A stretch of 64,000 nt of DNA, taken from Streptomyces liliiviolaceus. GTDB lineage: Bacteria > Actinomycetota > Actinomycetes > Streptomycetales > Streptomycetaceae. Within the stretch, counting starts at the first letter, position 1; each line of letters starts with the position of its first letter. A model generated the notes under the pieces. The model was not told where the DNA came from, did no database searches, and was given only the letters and a program-made list of their open reading frames with translations. The stretch spans positions 682,001-746,000 of the forward strand of contig NZ_JAGPYQ010000002.1 of the NCBI RefSeq assembly GCF_018070025.1, in the 5' to 3' direction. Positions 1 to 8,928 of this stretch are shown here, one piece after another. The translations under genes were made by a program, and so were the position numbers.

Positions 1-786
1 TCCGACGAGCGGGGCCGTGCAGGCCGCGGCCACCGGGATGAGGCCGGAGAAGAGCGTCGCGCGCTCCGCGCCGATGCGCTGCATGGCCATGTACCAGCAG
101 ACGAAGCCGACGACCGTGACGACCGCCGCCTGCCACAGCAGTGCGACGGCCTCGGTGGAGTCCGGGGTCCGCAGCCAGGCACGGCCGTCGAGGACGATCC
201 CGGCAAGCGCCGACTCGGCCGCCGCGAGCCCGCACACCGTCGCCGAGAGCAGCCGCGGTCCGAGCGGCCGCAGGACGGGCACGGCGAGCACCGCGAAGCC
301 GATCTCGCCGACGAGCGCGCACAGGGAGAAGGCGATTCCCGCCCCGTCGGTACGCCCCCAGCCCTGGACCGTGAAGGCGCCGCCCGCCACCAGCAACGCC
401 CCGTACAGGACGATCCGCTGGGGCCGGCGGCCCTCCAGGAGGGGGACGAGAACGGCGACGGCGACCGGGGCGCAGCCTACGAAGACACCCGGTATCGCGG
501 GTTCCGCGGTGTGTTCCGCGGCGATGACGGCGAGGTTGAAGCCGACCATGCCGACGGCCGCGAGCAGCGCCAGACGTGCCCATCGGCGGGGTGTCAGCGT
601 GCGCAGGGGGGCCGCGCCGCCCCGGCCGACCAGCGGCAGGAGCAGCAGACAGGCGAGGCCGTACCGCACGAACTGGCCGCCCGCGTACGGGTAGTGGCCG
701 AGGACGCTGTTGGCGGTGAAGGAGCCGCCGACGAGGACCGCGGCGAGGGCCGCGAGCAGGGTCCCGCGCGTGCTGGTGGCGTTCAT
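1..786 (-). CDS. DMT/EamA-family transporter (C-terminus beyond the window)
   Basis: Reading leftward from an ATG at 786, an open frame of 262 codons runs off the window. It encodes a chain of hydrophobic helices typical of the drug/metabolite transporter superfamily: an N-terminal helix, a GGQFVRYGLACLLLLPL segment, AEPAIPGVFVGCAPV, and a second half with LVGEIGFAVLAVPVL and CWYMAMQRIGAERATLFSGL, the usual EamA repeat ending. Such proteins export or import small metabolites across the cytoplasmic membrane. It is divergent from a MocR-type regulator with 47 bp between the starts, so the regulator probably controls it. The substrate cannot be told. About two to three helices of the usual ten are missing because of the window edge. 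Confidence 0.88.
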   Translation of the reverse strand, partial: MNATSTRGTLLAALAAVLVGGSFTANSVLGHYPYAGGQFVRYGLACLLLLPLVGRGGAAPLRTLTPRRWARLALLAAVGMVGFNLAVIAAEHTAEPAIPGVFVGCAPVAVAVLVPLLEGRRPQRIVLYGALLVAGGAFTVQGWGRTDGAGIAFSLCALVGEIGFAVLAVPVLRPLGPRLLSATVCGLAAAESALAGIVLDGRAWLRTPDSTEAVALLWQAAVVTVVGFVCWYMAMQRIGAERATLFSGLIPVAAACTAPLVG

Positions 787-833
787 GGAAGTGACGCTAT
801 GCAGGACGGCGGTCCGGTTTAAGGTCCACTTCC

Positions 834-2306
834 ATGACGTCATCGGGGACCAATCCGGACACGCCACCGGCGGCGGGCCGGTCCGGTGCCGCGGGCCGGT
901 CCGGTGCCTGGGAGACGCTGCTGCCCGCCGTCTCGGCACCGGCACGCGCGCGTGGCCGCGCCCTGCAGGCCGCGCTGCGGGAGGCGGTCCGCTCGGGCCG
1001 CTTCGCGCCCGGCACCCGGCTGCCGTCCAGCCGCGAACTGGCCGCCGATCTCGGGGTGTCCCGGGGGCTGGTCACGGAGGCGTACGAGCAGTTGACCGCG
1101 GAGGGCTATCTGCGCAGCGGCCGGGGTGCCGGGACGTGGGTCGGCGGGGCCGCCCGGGCGGCCCTTCCCCGCGTACGGGACCTCGCGCCCCGCTCCCCCG
1201 GCGCCGTGGCGGACTTCCTGCCCGGCACGCCCGACCTGTCGCTGTTCCCGCGTGCGGCCTGGTCCGCCGCGCAGCGTGGTGTGCTCGCCGAGCTGCCCCA
1301 CCACACGCTGGGCTACCCGGATCCGCGCGGGCTGCCCCGGCTGCGTACCGCCCTCGCCGAACTACTGACCCGGCGCAGGGGGGTGGTCGCGGATCCGGAG
1401 CGGGTGGTGGTCGTGTCCGGGGTGGCCCAGGCGACCACACTGCTCGGATTCGTGCTCCACGCGCGCGGGGTGCGTGCCGTGGGCGTGGAGGACCCCGGCA
1501 GCCCCGAGCACGAGACCCTGTACGCGTCGGCCGGCCTCGACGCCGTGCCGCTGCCGCTGGACGACGAGGGGCTGGACCTTTCGGCGCTGCGTGCGTCGGG
1601 GGTGCGGGCCGTGGTGACGACGCCCGCGCACCAGTTCCCGACGGGGATCGCCTACTCCGCGCGGCGGCGCGCGGAACTGCTCGACTGGGCGCGCGCGGTG
1701 GACGGGCTCGTGGTGGAGGACGACTACGACGGGGACTTCCGTTACGACCGGGCGCCGGTGGGCGCGCTTCAGGGGCTCGATCCGGAGCATGTCGCGTACA
1801 CGGGTTCCGTCAGCAAGTCGCTGGCTCCGGGGCTGCGGCTCGGGTGGCTGCTGGTACCGGCGTCGATGGCCGAGGAGGTCGTCGAACGCAAGCGCACGAT
1901 GGATCTCGGCAATCCTGTGATCGACCAGGCGCTGCTCGCGCGGTTCGTGGAGCGCGGCGACTACGACCGGCAGCTGCGGCGTTGCCGGCGCGAGTACCGG
2001 GTGCGTCGTGACGCGCTGGTCGCGGCGCTGGCGGAGCACTTTCCCGGCACGGAGGTCTCCGGCGTCGCCGCCGGGTTGCACGCCATTGCCGCGCTTCCGG
2101 GGCGGTACGGGCCGGCGGGCCCCTTTCTGGCCTCCGCGGAGGCTGCGGGGGTCGCTGTGCGCGCGCTGACGTCGTACACGCGGGTCCCGTCCCCGGACGA
2201 CGTGGTCCGCCTCGTTCTGGGCTACGCGCATGTCTCTCCGAGCGGTATCCGGGAGGGTGTCCGCGCGCTGGCGCTGGCGACGGCGAGGCCCCACGGGGGC
2301 GCTTGA
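834..2306 (+). CDS. MocR-family PLP-dependent transcriptional regulator
   Basis: The 490-aa product has a GntR-type winged helix at about residues 40-105 (LPSSRELAADLGVSRGLVTEAY). A fold-type-I aminotransferase domain follows, with the DDYDGDFRYD aspartate motif and the PLP lysine in SVSKSLAPG (about K328). That fusion defines the MocR/PdxR class, in which PLP binding controls DNA binding instead of catalysis. Family members often regulate vitamin B6 or amino-acid genes and neighbouring transporters. The divergent DMT transporter gene 47 bp away is the natural target. The alternative that it is an active aminotransferase is less likely but not excluded. Confidence 0.9.
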   Translation: MTSSGTNPDTPPAAGRSGAAGRSGAWETLLPAVSAPARARGRALQAALREAVRSGRFAPGTRLPSSRELAADLGVSRGLVTEAYEQLTAEGYLRSGRGAGTWVGGAARAALPRVRDLAPRSPGAVADFLPGTPDLSLFPRAAWSAAQRGVLAELPHHTLGYPDPRGLPRLRTALAELLTRRRGVVADPERVVVVSGVAQATTLLGFVLHARGVRAVGVEDPGSPEHETLYASAGLDAVPLPLDDEGLDLSALRASGVRAVVTTPAHQFPTGIAYSARRRAELLDWARAVDGLVVEDDYDGDFRYDRAPVGALQGLDPEHVAYTGSVSKSLAPGLRLGWLLVPASMAEEVVERKRTMDLGNPVIDQALLARFVERGDYDRQLRRCRREYRVRRDALVAALAEHFPGTEVSGVAAGLHAIAALPGRYGPAGPFLASAEAAGVAVRALTSYTRVPSPDDVVRLVLGYAHVSPSGIREGVRALALATARPHGGA

Positions 2307-2831
2307 ACCGGTCCGGACGTCGTCTGCGGGTCCGGTGGGGGTGGCCCGCGCAGTTCCCCGCGCCCCTAAAAGCAGCAAGGCCCGCCCCCATCAAGGGGCG
2401 CGGGAAACTGCGCAGTCTTCTGCCTTCAGGGGCGCGAGGAACGGCGCGGGCCACCCCCACCCACGCGCACCCGACATCCGTCCGATCCCCTCAAAGGGGC
2501 GCGGGGAACGGCGCAATCTTTTGCCTTCAGGGGCACGGGGAACTGCGCAGTCTTCTGCCTTTAGGGGCGCGGGGAACGGCGCAGTCTTTTGCCTTTAGGG
2601 CGCGGGGAACTGCGCGACCAGCCCCCACCGGGGCCGCAGACGACGTCCGACCGCTCCCCCAAGGGGCGCGGGCCCTCCACCGGCCCGCACCCGACATCCG
2701 CACACCCCCCACGGGCCAAACCCACCGCCCCCAGCAATGCGCGTTGTTCACTTGTGGTTTGCGCGTGCGCTGCGGCACACCAGTAGGTGTAGCCGTGCAC
2801 ACGTAGCCGGACCCGCCCCAGGAGGCGCCCC
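2307..2831. repeat. Intergenic array of a GC-rich palindromic repeat
   Basis: This 525-bp gap has no convincing gene. It holds one reverse copy (2348-2367) and six forward copies of the 20-bp core AGGGGCGCGGGGAACTGCGC or a close variant, at 2394, 2428, 2495, 2529, 2563 and 2597. The last three copies are spaced 34 bp apart and share the linker GCAGTCTTNTGCCTT. The reverse copy and the first forward copy can pair into a long hairpin just after the MocR stop. The same family recurs at five other places in the window. The last 90 bp hold the promoter side and AGGAGG ribosome site of the next gene. GTTCACTTGTG near 2745 resembles a single PHO half-box, but that is weak. Confidence 0.85.
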
Positions 2832-4421
2832 ATGTCACTCAGCCCGCCGAGCCCGCTCCCCGGCCGCCGCAGCGTCCTGCGCGGCTCGCTCGCCGCGTCG
2901 GCGGCACTCGCCCTGCCCTCCGCCCTCGGCGCGGTCGGCGCGGCCCCGGCGTTCGCGCTGTCGGGACGGCCCCAGGCGCAGTGGGGCGTACAGGCCGGGG
3001 ACGTGACCACGGACTCCGGTCTGGTGTGGGTCCGCTCCGACCGCCCCGCCCGCATGATCGTGGAGACCTCCGCGACCGAGTCCTTCCACAGGTCGCGAAA
3101 ATGGCACGGCCCCCTCCTGGGTGCCGACACGGACTTCACGGGTACGGTCCCGCTGCGCGGCCTGCCGTCCGGGGAGCAGATCCACTACCGGGTGACGCTG
3201 GCCGACCCGGACGACCACCGCCGCACCGGCGAACCCGTACCGGGCACGTTCAGGACCGCACCCTCAAAGCGCCGCCAGGACGTGCGCTTCCTGTGGTCCG
3301 GCGACATCGTGGGCCAGGGCTGGGGCATCAACCCGGACATCGGCGGCCTGTACGCGTACGAGGAGATGCGCCGCCGGAACCCCGACTTCTTCCTGTGCAG
3401 CGGCGACACGATCTACGCGGACGGCCCCCTCTCGTCGTCCGTGACGCTCCCGGACGGCCGGGTCTGGCGGAACGTCACCACCGAGGAGAAGTCCAAGGTC
3501 GCGGAGACCCTGGCCGAGTACCGCGGCAACTTCCGCTACTCGCTGCTCGACGAGAACGTACGCCGGTTCAACGCGCAGGTCCCCACGATCACCCAGTGGG
3601 ACGACCACGAGGTCCTCAACAACTGGTACCCGGGGGAGATCCTCACCGACGCCCGCTACACGGTGAAGGACGTCGACACGCTCGCCGCCCGCGCCCGCAA
3701 GGCCTTCAGCGAGTACTTCCCGATCTCCACCCTGCCCGCCACCGGCGAGGAGGGCAGGATCCACCGGGTCGTACGCCACGGTCCGCTGCTGGACGTCTTC
3801 GTGCTCGACATGCGTACGTTCCGCAACGCCAACTCCCCCGACCGGCAGCCCGACGACACCGTCGGCATCCTGGGCGCGGAGCAGCTGGTCTGGCTGAAGC
3901 GGGAACTGGCGCGTTCACGGGCGGTGTGGAAGGTGATCGCCTCCGACATGCCGCTCGGCCTGGTCGTGCCGGACGGCTCGACGGACATCGAGGCCGTCGC
4001 GCAGGGCGACCCGGGCGCGCCGCTGGGCCGCGAGCTGCAGATCGCGGAGCTGCTGCGGTTCGTCAAGCACCGCCGGATCACCGGCACGGTGTGGCTGACG
4101 GCGGACGTGCACTACACCTCGGCGCAGCACTACGACCCGTCGCGCGCCGCCTTCAAGGACTTCGCGCCGTTCTGGGAGTTCGTCTCCGGTCCGCTCGCCG
4201 CGGGTGGTTTCCAGGCGAACGCGCTGGACGGCACGTTCGGTCCGGACCGGGTCTTCGTCCAGGCACCCGACAGGGCGAACGTCTCACCCATGGAGTCGCC
4301 CCAGTACTTCGGCGAGGTCGACATCGACGGGCAGAGCGGCGAGCTGACGGTCCGCCTGCGGGCGACCGGCGGGGCCGTGCTGTTCACGAAGGTGCTGCAA
4401 CCGGGGCGCGTGGGGCAGTAG
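2832..4421 (+). CDS. PhoD-family alkaline phosphatase/phosphodiesterase, Tat-exported
   Basis: The 529-aa protein starts with a twin-arginine signal (R12-R13 in GRRSVLRGSL, then an alanine-rich hydrophobic stretch to about residue 45). An N-terminal PhoD beta domain and a calcineurin-like PhoD domain follow. Metal-site motifs are present: CSGDTIYADG, QWDDHEVLNNW and LTADVHYTSAQHY. PhoD enzymes release phosphate from mono- and diesters, including teichoic acids, outside the cell, using Ca and Fe. An AGGAGG site lies 7-8 bp before the ATG. In Streptomyces such genes belong to the PhoR-PhoP phosphate-starvation response. Only one weak PHO-like half-site is seen here, so that control is inferred. 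Confidence 0.93.
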   Translation: MSLSPPSPLPGRRSVLRGSLAASAALALPSALGAVGAAPAFALSGRPQAQWGVQAGDVTTDSGLVWVRSDRPARMIVETSATESFHRSRKWHGPLLGADTDFTGTVPLRGLPSGEQIHYRVTLADPDDHRRTGEPVPGTFRTAPSKRRQDVRFLWSGDIVGQGWGINPDIGGLYAYEEMRRRNPDFFLCSGDTIYADGPLSSSVTLPDGRVWRNVTTEEKSKVAETLAEYRGNFRYSLLDENVRRFNAQVPTITQWDDHEVLNNWYPGEILTDARYTVKDVDTLAARARKAFSEYFPISTLPATGEEGRIHRVVRHGPLLDVFVLDMRTFRNANSPDRQPDDTVGILGAEQLVWLKRELARSRAVWKVIASDMPLGLVVPDGSTDIEAVAQGDPGAPLGRELQIAELLRFVKHRRITGTVWLTADVHYTSAQHYDPSRAAFKDFAPFWEFVSGPLAAGGFQANALDGTFGPDRVFVQAPDRANVSPMESPQYFGEVDIDGQSGELTVRLRATGGAVLFTKVLQPGRVGQ

Positions 4422-4509
4422 TTCACCGACGGGTCTGCGGTTTCACCGGCGGGGCGATGGCTTCGCCGAGGTCATCCGACGGGCTCCGGCTCCCGTAATC
4501 TTCTGCCTC

Positions 4510-4546
4510 GTGCCGCGTACCGGCGTCATCCCCCGGTACGCGGCAC
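4510..4546. terminator. Hairpin after the PhoD gene
   Basis: A perfect 14-bp inverted repeat (GTGCCGCGTACCGG at 4510-4523 and its complement at 4533-4546, 9-base loop) lies 90 bp after the phosphatase stop and before the SWIM gene. Streptomyces terminators often lack a U-tract, so this is a plausible factor-independent terminator. Confidence 0.6.
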
Positions 4547-4627
4547 GTCGGGTTGCCCAAGTCTCCGGAAATTCGCGCGTCTCCGCAGGTCAGAGCGATT
4601 GTCAGTGGTCGCCTCTACGGTTTTTCC

Positions 4628-6031
4628 ATGACGCGATCTTTGCAGGCCGTGGCCTACACCCGATCCTCCACGCTGGAGTCCGCACCGGACGGCCGGCGCC
4701 TGGGACTTGAGACCTCGCGGGGCACTACGCCCCGCGGTGTCGAGGACCATCCCCGCTTCTTCGCGGGCTTCCTGACGTCGCCTCAGGTGGCGTCGGCGGG
4801 GCTGCTCGCGGTGGCCGACGTGGCGGGGGCGCGCTACTACCAGCAGCAGCTGCGCTCGTCCCTGGACCCGGTGGTCACGGGCAACGGCGACCGGCTGCGC
4901 TTCGAGTCCTTCTCCGGCTGCGGCGGGGTGTACGCCCGGCTGGACGTGCTGGCGGCGGGCCTCGACGGCGGCGAGGTGGGACACGGCACGACGAACGTCG
5001 ACGTCAACAACCCCCTGCGCGACGCGCTGTCGAGGATCGGCTCCGACGACCCGCTGCACATGCGCGTCGGTCCGGACGAGATGGCCGTGACCACCCTGGA
5101 CGGTCCGGTCGTGGAGAAGAAGGTGCCCCTGCCGGACCGCTGGCTGCGGGGCTTCGCCGAGGCGCAGGTGACGGCGGCCGGTTTCGATCTGCGTGCCGAA
5201 CTTCCCGCGGCCGAGGCCGTGCGGTTCCTGCGCTCGCTGCCGCGTTCGGGTGCGCGCGGCTCCTCCCGGGGTGTGCAGTGGGTGGTGCCCGCAGGGCGCG
5301 TCCTGCGGCCGACGACCCGGCCGGTGCCCGGAGCGGTCTGCCTCCCCGGCCCGGAGCGGCTGGTCGCCCTCCAGCGGGTCCTCCGCCACGCCTCGGCCCT
5401 GCGGGTGTACGGTCCCGCGCTCAGCGGGACCGCCGCGGCGGCCAGCGCCTGGGAGGTCGTCCTGCCCGGTATGCGGCTCACGCTGACACTGTCGCCCGAG
5501 GCCTCCCGGGGCTTCTCCGGTGAGGGCGGAGTGCTCGACGCGCTGGCCACCGACGAGGCGGCCGAGGACGCGGAGCTGATCTCGGTGCTGCTGGCGTGGG
5601 AGCCCCGGATCGATGTCGGTGATCTGTCCGCCGCCTCGGGACTGCCCGCCGAGCGGGTGCGGGCGGCCCTCGTCCGGCTGGGCACCTCGGGGCGCGTGGG
5701 GTACGACACCGCGGAGGCCGCCTACTTCCACCGTGAACTCCCCTACGACGCCGAGCGCGTGGAGCGGCACAACCCGCGCCTGCGGGCCGCCCGGGACCTC
5801 GTCAGCGCGGGCGCGGTGGTCCTGGACGGCACCCTCGGCACGGTGACCGCGCAGGACGGGCACGCGCACCGGGTGCGCGACGACGCGGGAGTGCTGAGCT
5901 GCACCTGCCTGTGGTGGGCCAAGTACCGCGGCGGACGCGGCCCGTGCAAGCACGCGCTGGCGGTACGGATGGTCCGCCGCGGCGCGGTGTCCGGGCGGGC
6001 GGAGGTTCTGGTCGACGGGGGTGCGCGATGA
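4628..6031 (+). CDS. SWIM zinc-finger protein
   Basis: I place the start at the ATG at 4628 (MTRSLQAVAYTRSS, 467 aa), because the 25 codons upstream look like intergenic sequence. Near the C-terminus are C425-x-C427 and C440-x-H442, the CxC...CxH zinc ligands of a SWIM domain. SWIM domains bind DNA or proteins. The rest has no recognised catalytic motif. The stop overlaps the start of the next gene (ATGA), so the two are translationally coupled. SWIM proteins of this kind are known next to MoxR-ATPase and VWA-domain genes, as in the E. coli yeh cluster. No such partners are seen here. Confidence 0.88.
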   Translation: MTRSLQAVAYTRSSTLESAPDGRRLGLETSRGTTPRGVEDHPRFFAGFLTSPQVASAGLLAVADVAGARYYQQQLRSSLDPVVTGNGDRLRFESFSGCGGVYARLDVLAAGLDGGEVGHGTTNVDVNNPLRDALSRIGSDDPLHMRVGPDEMAVTTLDGPVVEKKVPLPDRWLRGFAEAQVTAAGFDLRAELPAAEAVRFLRSLPRSGARGSSRGVQWVVPAGRVLRPTTRPVPGAVCLPGPERLVALQRVLRHASALRVYGPALSGTAAAASAWEVVLPGMRLTLTLSPEASRGFSGEGGVLDALATDEAAEDAELISVLLAWEPRIDVGDLSAASGLPAERVRAALVRLGTSGRVGYDTAEAAYFHRELPYDAERVERHNPRLRAARDLVSAGAVVLDGTLGTVTAQDGHAHRVRDDAGVLSCTCLWWAKYRGGRGPCKHALAVRMVRRGAVSGRAEVLVDGGAR

Positions 6032-8775
6032 GCGGGGCGATGTCGGTGGTGCGTGAAGCGGTGTCGAGGAAAGGGGCGGTTGCGGTGAGCGGGGTGGCGG
6101 CGGTGAACGAGGCGGTGTCGGTGAGCGACGCGTTGCTGAGGGCCGTGCGGGCGGGGCGGACGGGTGAGGCCGCGGGCCTGCTCGACGGGATGACGGATCC
6201 CGAGCGGCGGCTCTGTCTGCCGGCGCTCAAGGAGCTGCGCAAGGAGTTGCGCACCGAGCCCTGGAACTCCACGGCCCGCAAGGCGTATCCCACGCTGCAC
6301 GCGGCCGGCGCGGCCTGCCACACCGGAGCGGCCGGTACGGCGACCTGGGTCACGGCGGCCGACATGCGCTGGTCCCAGGCGTCTCCCGCGGTCCTGCTCC
6401 ATGTGCTGGGCGACCGCGACCGGGACTGGCTGGGCGACCTCGCGCAGCGACTCGCGGACCGCCCGTCGGCCTCGCAGGTGCCCTACGAGCTGATGGCCGG
6501 GCTGGTCCGGCTGTCCGGCTGCCCCGTGCCGACGACCGAGACCTATGTGGTCGGCTGGGTCGAGCAGATCGGCAGCCTCTGGCAGCGCGGTGACTCCGTC
6601 CTGGACCGGCTGCGCCAGGATCCGTACACGGCGCGGCTCGTGGCCGGCCTCTTCGAGATCCCGGACATCGGCGGCCAGCTGGACTGGCTGTTCGGTGACG
6701 GCCCCGAGAGCTGGATCAGCGCTCTGGCGAGGCTCACCGAGGAAGGCGTCCTCGACCGCAAGACCATGATCGACGCCTGTGTCGCCCGGCTGCTGCGCGG
6801 TGTCGCGGCGTCCGACTGCCGGGTCTTCCTCAGGCTGCTGACCGCGCTCGCGCCGACCGGGGAGGAGGAGCGGGAGCGCGTGGCGGACTGGCTGGCGCTC
6901 GCCTCCCACCCGGCCTCCACCGTGGCCTCGCACGCCCGGTCGGTGCTGGGTTCGCTGGCGCTGGCCGGCGAGATCACGCATCGGCAGCTCGCCGAGATGT
7001 CCGCGGTCGTGCTGTTCCGCACGGAGAAGAAGCTGGTGCGCGCCCAGCTCGTGCTCCTCGGGAAGGTGCTCCGGCGCGACCCGTCGAGCGCGGCGGAGCT
7101 GCTGCCCGCGGTGGCGCACGCCTTCGGACACGAGGACACGGACGTACAGGAGCGGGCGCTGAAGCTGGTGGAGCGGTTCATCGGCGGGATCGGCACGGCG
7201 AACGCGCAGGCGCGCGACGAAGTGGCCGCCGGCGCGGCCCTGTTGAGCGCCGGACTGCGCGCACGTGCGATCGCGGCCCTGGGACTGGACGCGGACGAGC
7301 TCGCGCCGCAGCCGCACCTGGAGCTGCTGCCGCCCGCGCCGGAGCCGTCCCGGCTCGCGCCCGCGCCGGACTCGGTGATCGAGCTGGCCGAGGAGGTCGG
7401 AGCCCTGATGGTGTCCGCCGACACCGACATGGCGGTGTTCGAGCGCACCCTGGACGGCCTGGTGCGGCACGCGTACCTCCGTCAGGAGGAGCTGGCCGAG
7501 GCCCTGAAGCCGACGCTCACCCGCACCTGGTGGATGGGCACCGACCGCCCTCACCACTCGTCGGACGAATACTTCCGGCGCGATCCGTACGGCCTTGAGG
7601 TGGTGCTCGCGGCCCTGCTGGACCGGGTGCGCACGTCCACGCTGCACAAGGCCCATCAGCACGGTCCGCTGTCGGACCCCTGTGTGCACACCGCGCTGTC
7701 CGCCGTCTTCAACGCGCGTCTGTGGGAGGCGGCCTACCGGGTGCGGACCGACCCGATGCCGTTCCTGCTGGCCACGCCCACCTGGTCGTCGGGGTTCCTG
7801 GAGCCCGACGAGCTGGTGACCCGTCTCGCCGAGTACCACCGGCTCGGCGCCCGGCCCGGCGAGGCCGACTTCACCCAGGCGCTGCTCCGGGTGCGCCGCG
7901 ACGACCGGGCGGTGAGCGAGGCCGCCGCCGGACGGGCCGCCGCGCTCGGCACGGTGGAGGGTGAGCGGCTGGCCCGCCGCCTCCTGGGCGAGAGCCCGAC
8001 GCCCCCCACGAGCACTCGCCGCGTCTCGGCGGAGCGCATCGTGCTCGAACTCGGCGAGCTCGACGGGCTGCCGGAGGAACTGCCCCTGGCGTTCCGCAGG
8101 CTCGGCATGCCCATGAGCGCCTTCGAGGCACGCAGGTACTGCCCCCACTACTGGACCCAGGTCGAGCGGCAGCACTGGCTGGCCGTGGTGCCCGGGCAGC
8201 GGGAGGTGGTGGCCGCGCGTCTGGTGCGCGAGGTCTCCTCGGTCGCGGTGGAGGACATCCGGGGCGGGGCCGCGGTCCTGCCGCTGCTCGCCGAGGCGGA
8301 GGGCGAAGCGGGCGAGGCCGTGCACCTGTGCCTCGCGTACGGGCTGGGCGCGCGTCACCCGGAGGACCGGCTCAGCGCGGTGGACGCCCTGCTGGTGCTC
8401 GCCGCCCGGGGGCAGTTGGACGCCGAGGCGCTCGGCAGGGATCTGGGACAGCTGGTGCGCAAGGGTGCGGTGAAGCCGCTGCGGCTCGCCGAGTCCGTAC
8501 GGACCGCGGCGACGACCGGGGCGTACGCCACCGTCTGGTCGATACTCGGGGCCGCGCTGCCCGCCCTGCTCGCCGGCCTCGCCGCGGACGGCGCCGCTCC
8601 GGCCACCCGCGGGACGGGCGAACTGCTGGCCGTCGCCGCCGAATGCGCCGAGCGGACCGGCGCGCACGGCGAGGTGGAGCATCTCGCCCAGGTGGCGGAG
8701 CGGAGCGGTTCGTCGCGGCTCGTGGCCCAGGCCCGCCGGCTGCGTGCCACGCTGGAGCAGGGGGTGGCCGCCTGA
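6028..8775 (+). CDS. DUF6493-type large helical protein, partner of the SWIM protein
   Basis: The 915-aa product begins at the ATG overlapping the SWIM stop (MSGAMSVVREAV). It is rich in leucine and alanine helices, with repeated blocks such as LLRRDPSSAAELLPAVAHAFGH and ALKLVERFIGG that look like HEAT/armadillo-type alpha solenoids. No signal peptide, membrane helix or catalytic motif is visible. Its position behind a SWIM gene matches the Streptomyces family annotated DUF6493. The role is unknown. A scaffold function in a SWIM-containing complex is a reasonable inference. The family assignment is from memory of context and length, so it is less certain than the gene itself. Confidence 0.82.
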   Translation: MSGAMSVVREAVSRKGAVAVSGVAAVNEAVSVSDALLRAVRAGRTGEAAGLLDGMTDPERRLCLPALKELRKELRTEPWNSTARKAYPTLHAAGAACHTGAAGTATWVTAADMRWSQASPAVLLHVLGDRDRDWLGDLAQRLADRPSASQVPYELMAGLVRLSGCPVPTTETYVVGWVEQIGSLWQRGDSVLDRLRQDPYTARLVAGLFEIPDIGGQLDWLFGDGPESWISALARLTEEGVLDRKTMIDACVARLLRGVAASDCRVFLRLLTALAPTGEEERERVADWLALASHPASTVASHARSVLGSLALAGEITHRQLAEMSAVVLFRTEKKLVRAQLVLLGKVLRRDPSSAAELLPAVAHAFGHEDTDVQERALKLVERFIGGIGTANAQARDEVAAGAALLSAGLRARAIAALGLDADELAPQPHLELLPPAPEPSRLAPAPDSVIELAEEVGALMVSADTDMAVFERTLDGLVRHAYLRQEELAEALKPTLTRTWWMGTDRPHHSSDEYFRRDPYGLEVVLAALLDRVRTSTLHKAHQHGPLSDPCVHTALSAVFNARLWEAAYRVRTDPMPFLLATPTWSSGFLEPDELVTRLAEYHRLGARPGEADFTQALLRVRRDDRAVSEAAAGRAAALGTVEGERLARRLLGESPTPPTSTRRVSAERIVLELGELDGLPEELPLAFRRLGMPMSAFEARRYCPHYWTQVERQHWLAVVPGQREVVAARLVREVSSVAVEDIRGGAAVLPLLAEAEGEAGEAVHLCLAYGLGARHPEDRLSAVDALLVLAARGQLDAEALGRDLGQLVRKGAVKPLRLAESVRTAATTGAYATVWSILGAALPALLAGLAADGAAPATRGTGELLAVAAECAERTGAHGEVEHLAQVAERSGSSRLVAQARRLRATLEQGVAA

Positions 8776-8821
8776 CCCGGACAGCCCTGGCCGACCAGGC
8801 CGTTCAGCCGGGCGGGCGAAT

Positions 8822-8928
8822 CGCGTAGAAGGATCGTAAAAAATGCAACAAAGAAGACAGATGCATACTTAACCGATCAGTCACAAAGCGTTCGCGATCA
8901 CGCAACACCCGTACTTCACAGTGACTGT
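8822..8928 (+). promoter_or_regulatory. Unusually AT-rich promoter region
   Basis: Between the DUF6493 stop and the GNAT gene lies a stretch that is far richer in A/T than its surroundings, including GATCGTAAAAAATGCAACAA at 8832-8851 and ATGCATACTTAACCGATC. No Shine-Dalgarno sequence precedes the downstream ATG at 8929, so transcription may start close to the ATG. No specific regulator site is recognised. Confidence 0.4.

Noticed and set aside
2394..2615. CRISPR array
   Set aside because: The repeats are regularly spaced, but the spacers are themselves repeated, the unit is a palindrome seen at many loci, and no cas gene is present.
5743..8682. Long open frame of 979 codons on the minus strand
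   Set aside because: It is antisense to the SWIM and DUF6493 genes. Its product is Arg/Gly/Gln-rich without domains, as expected from a GC-rich reverse frame.
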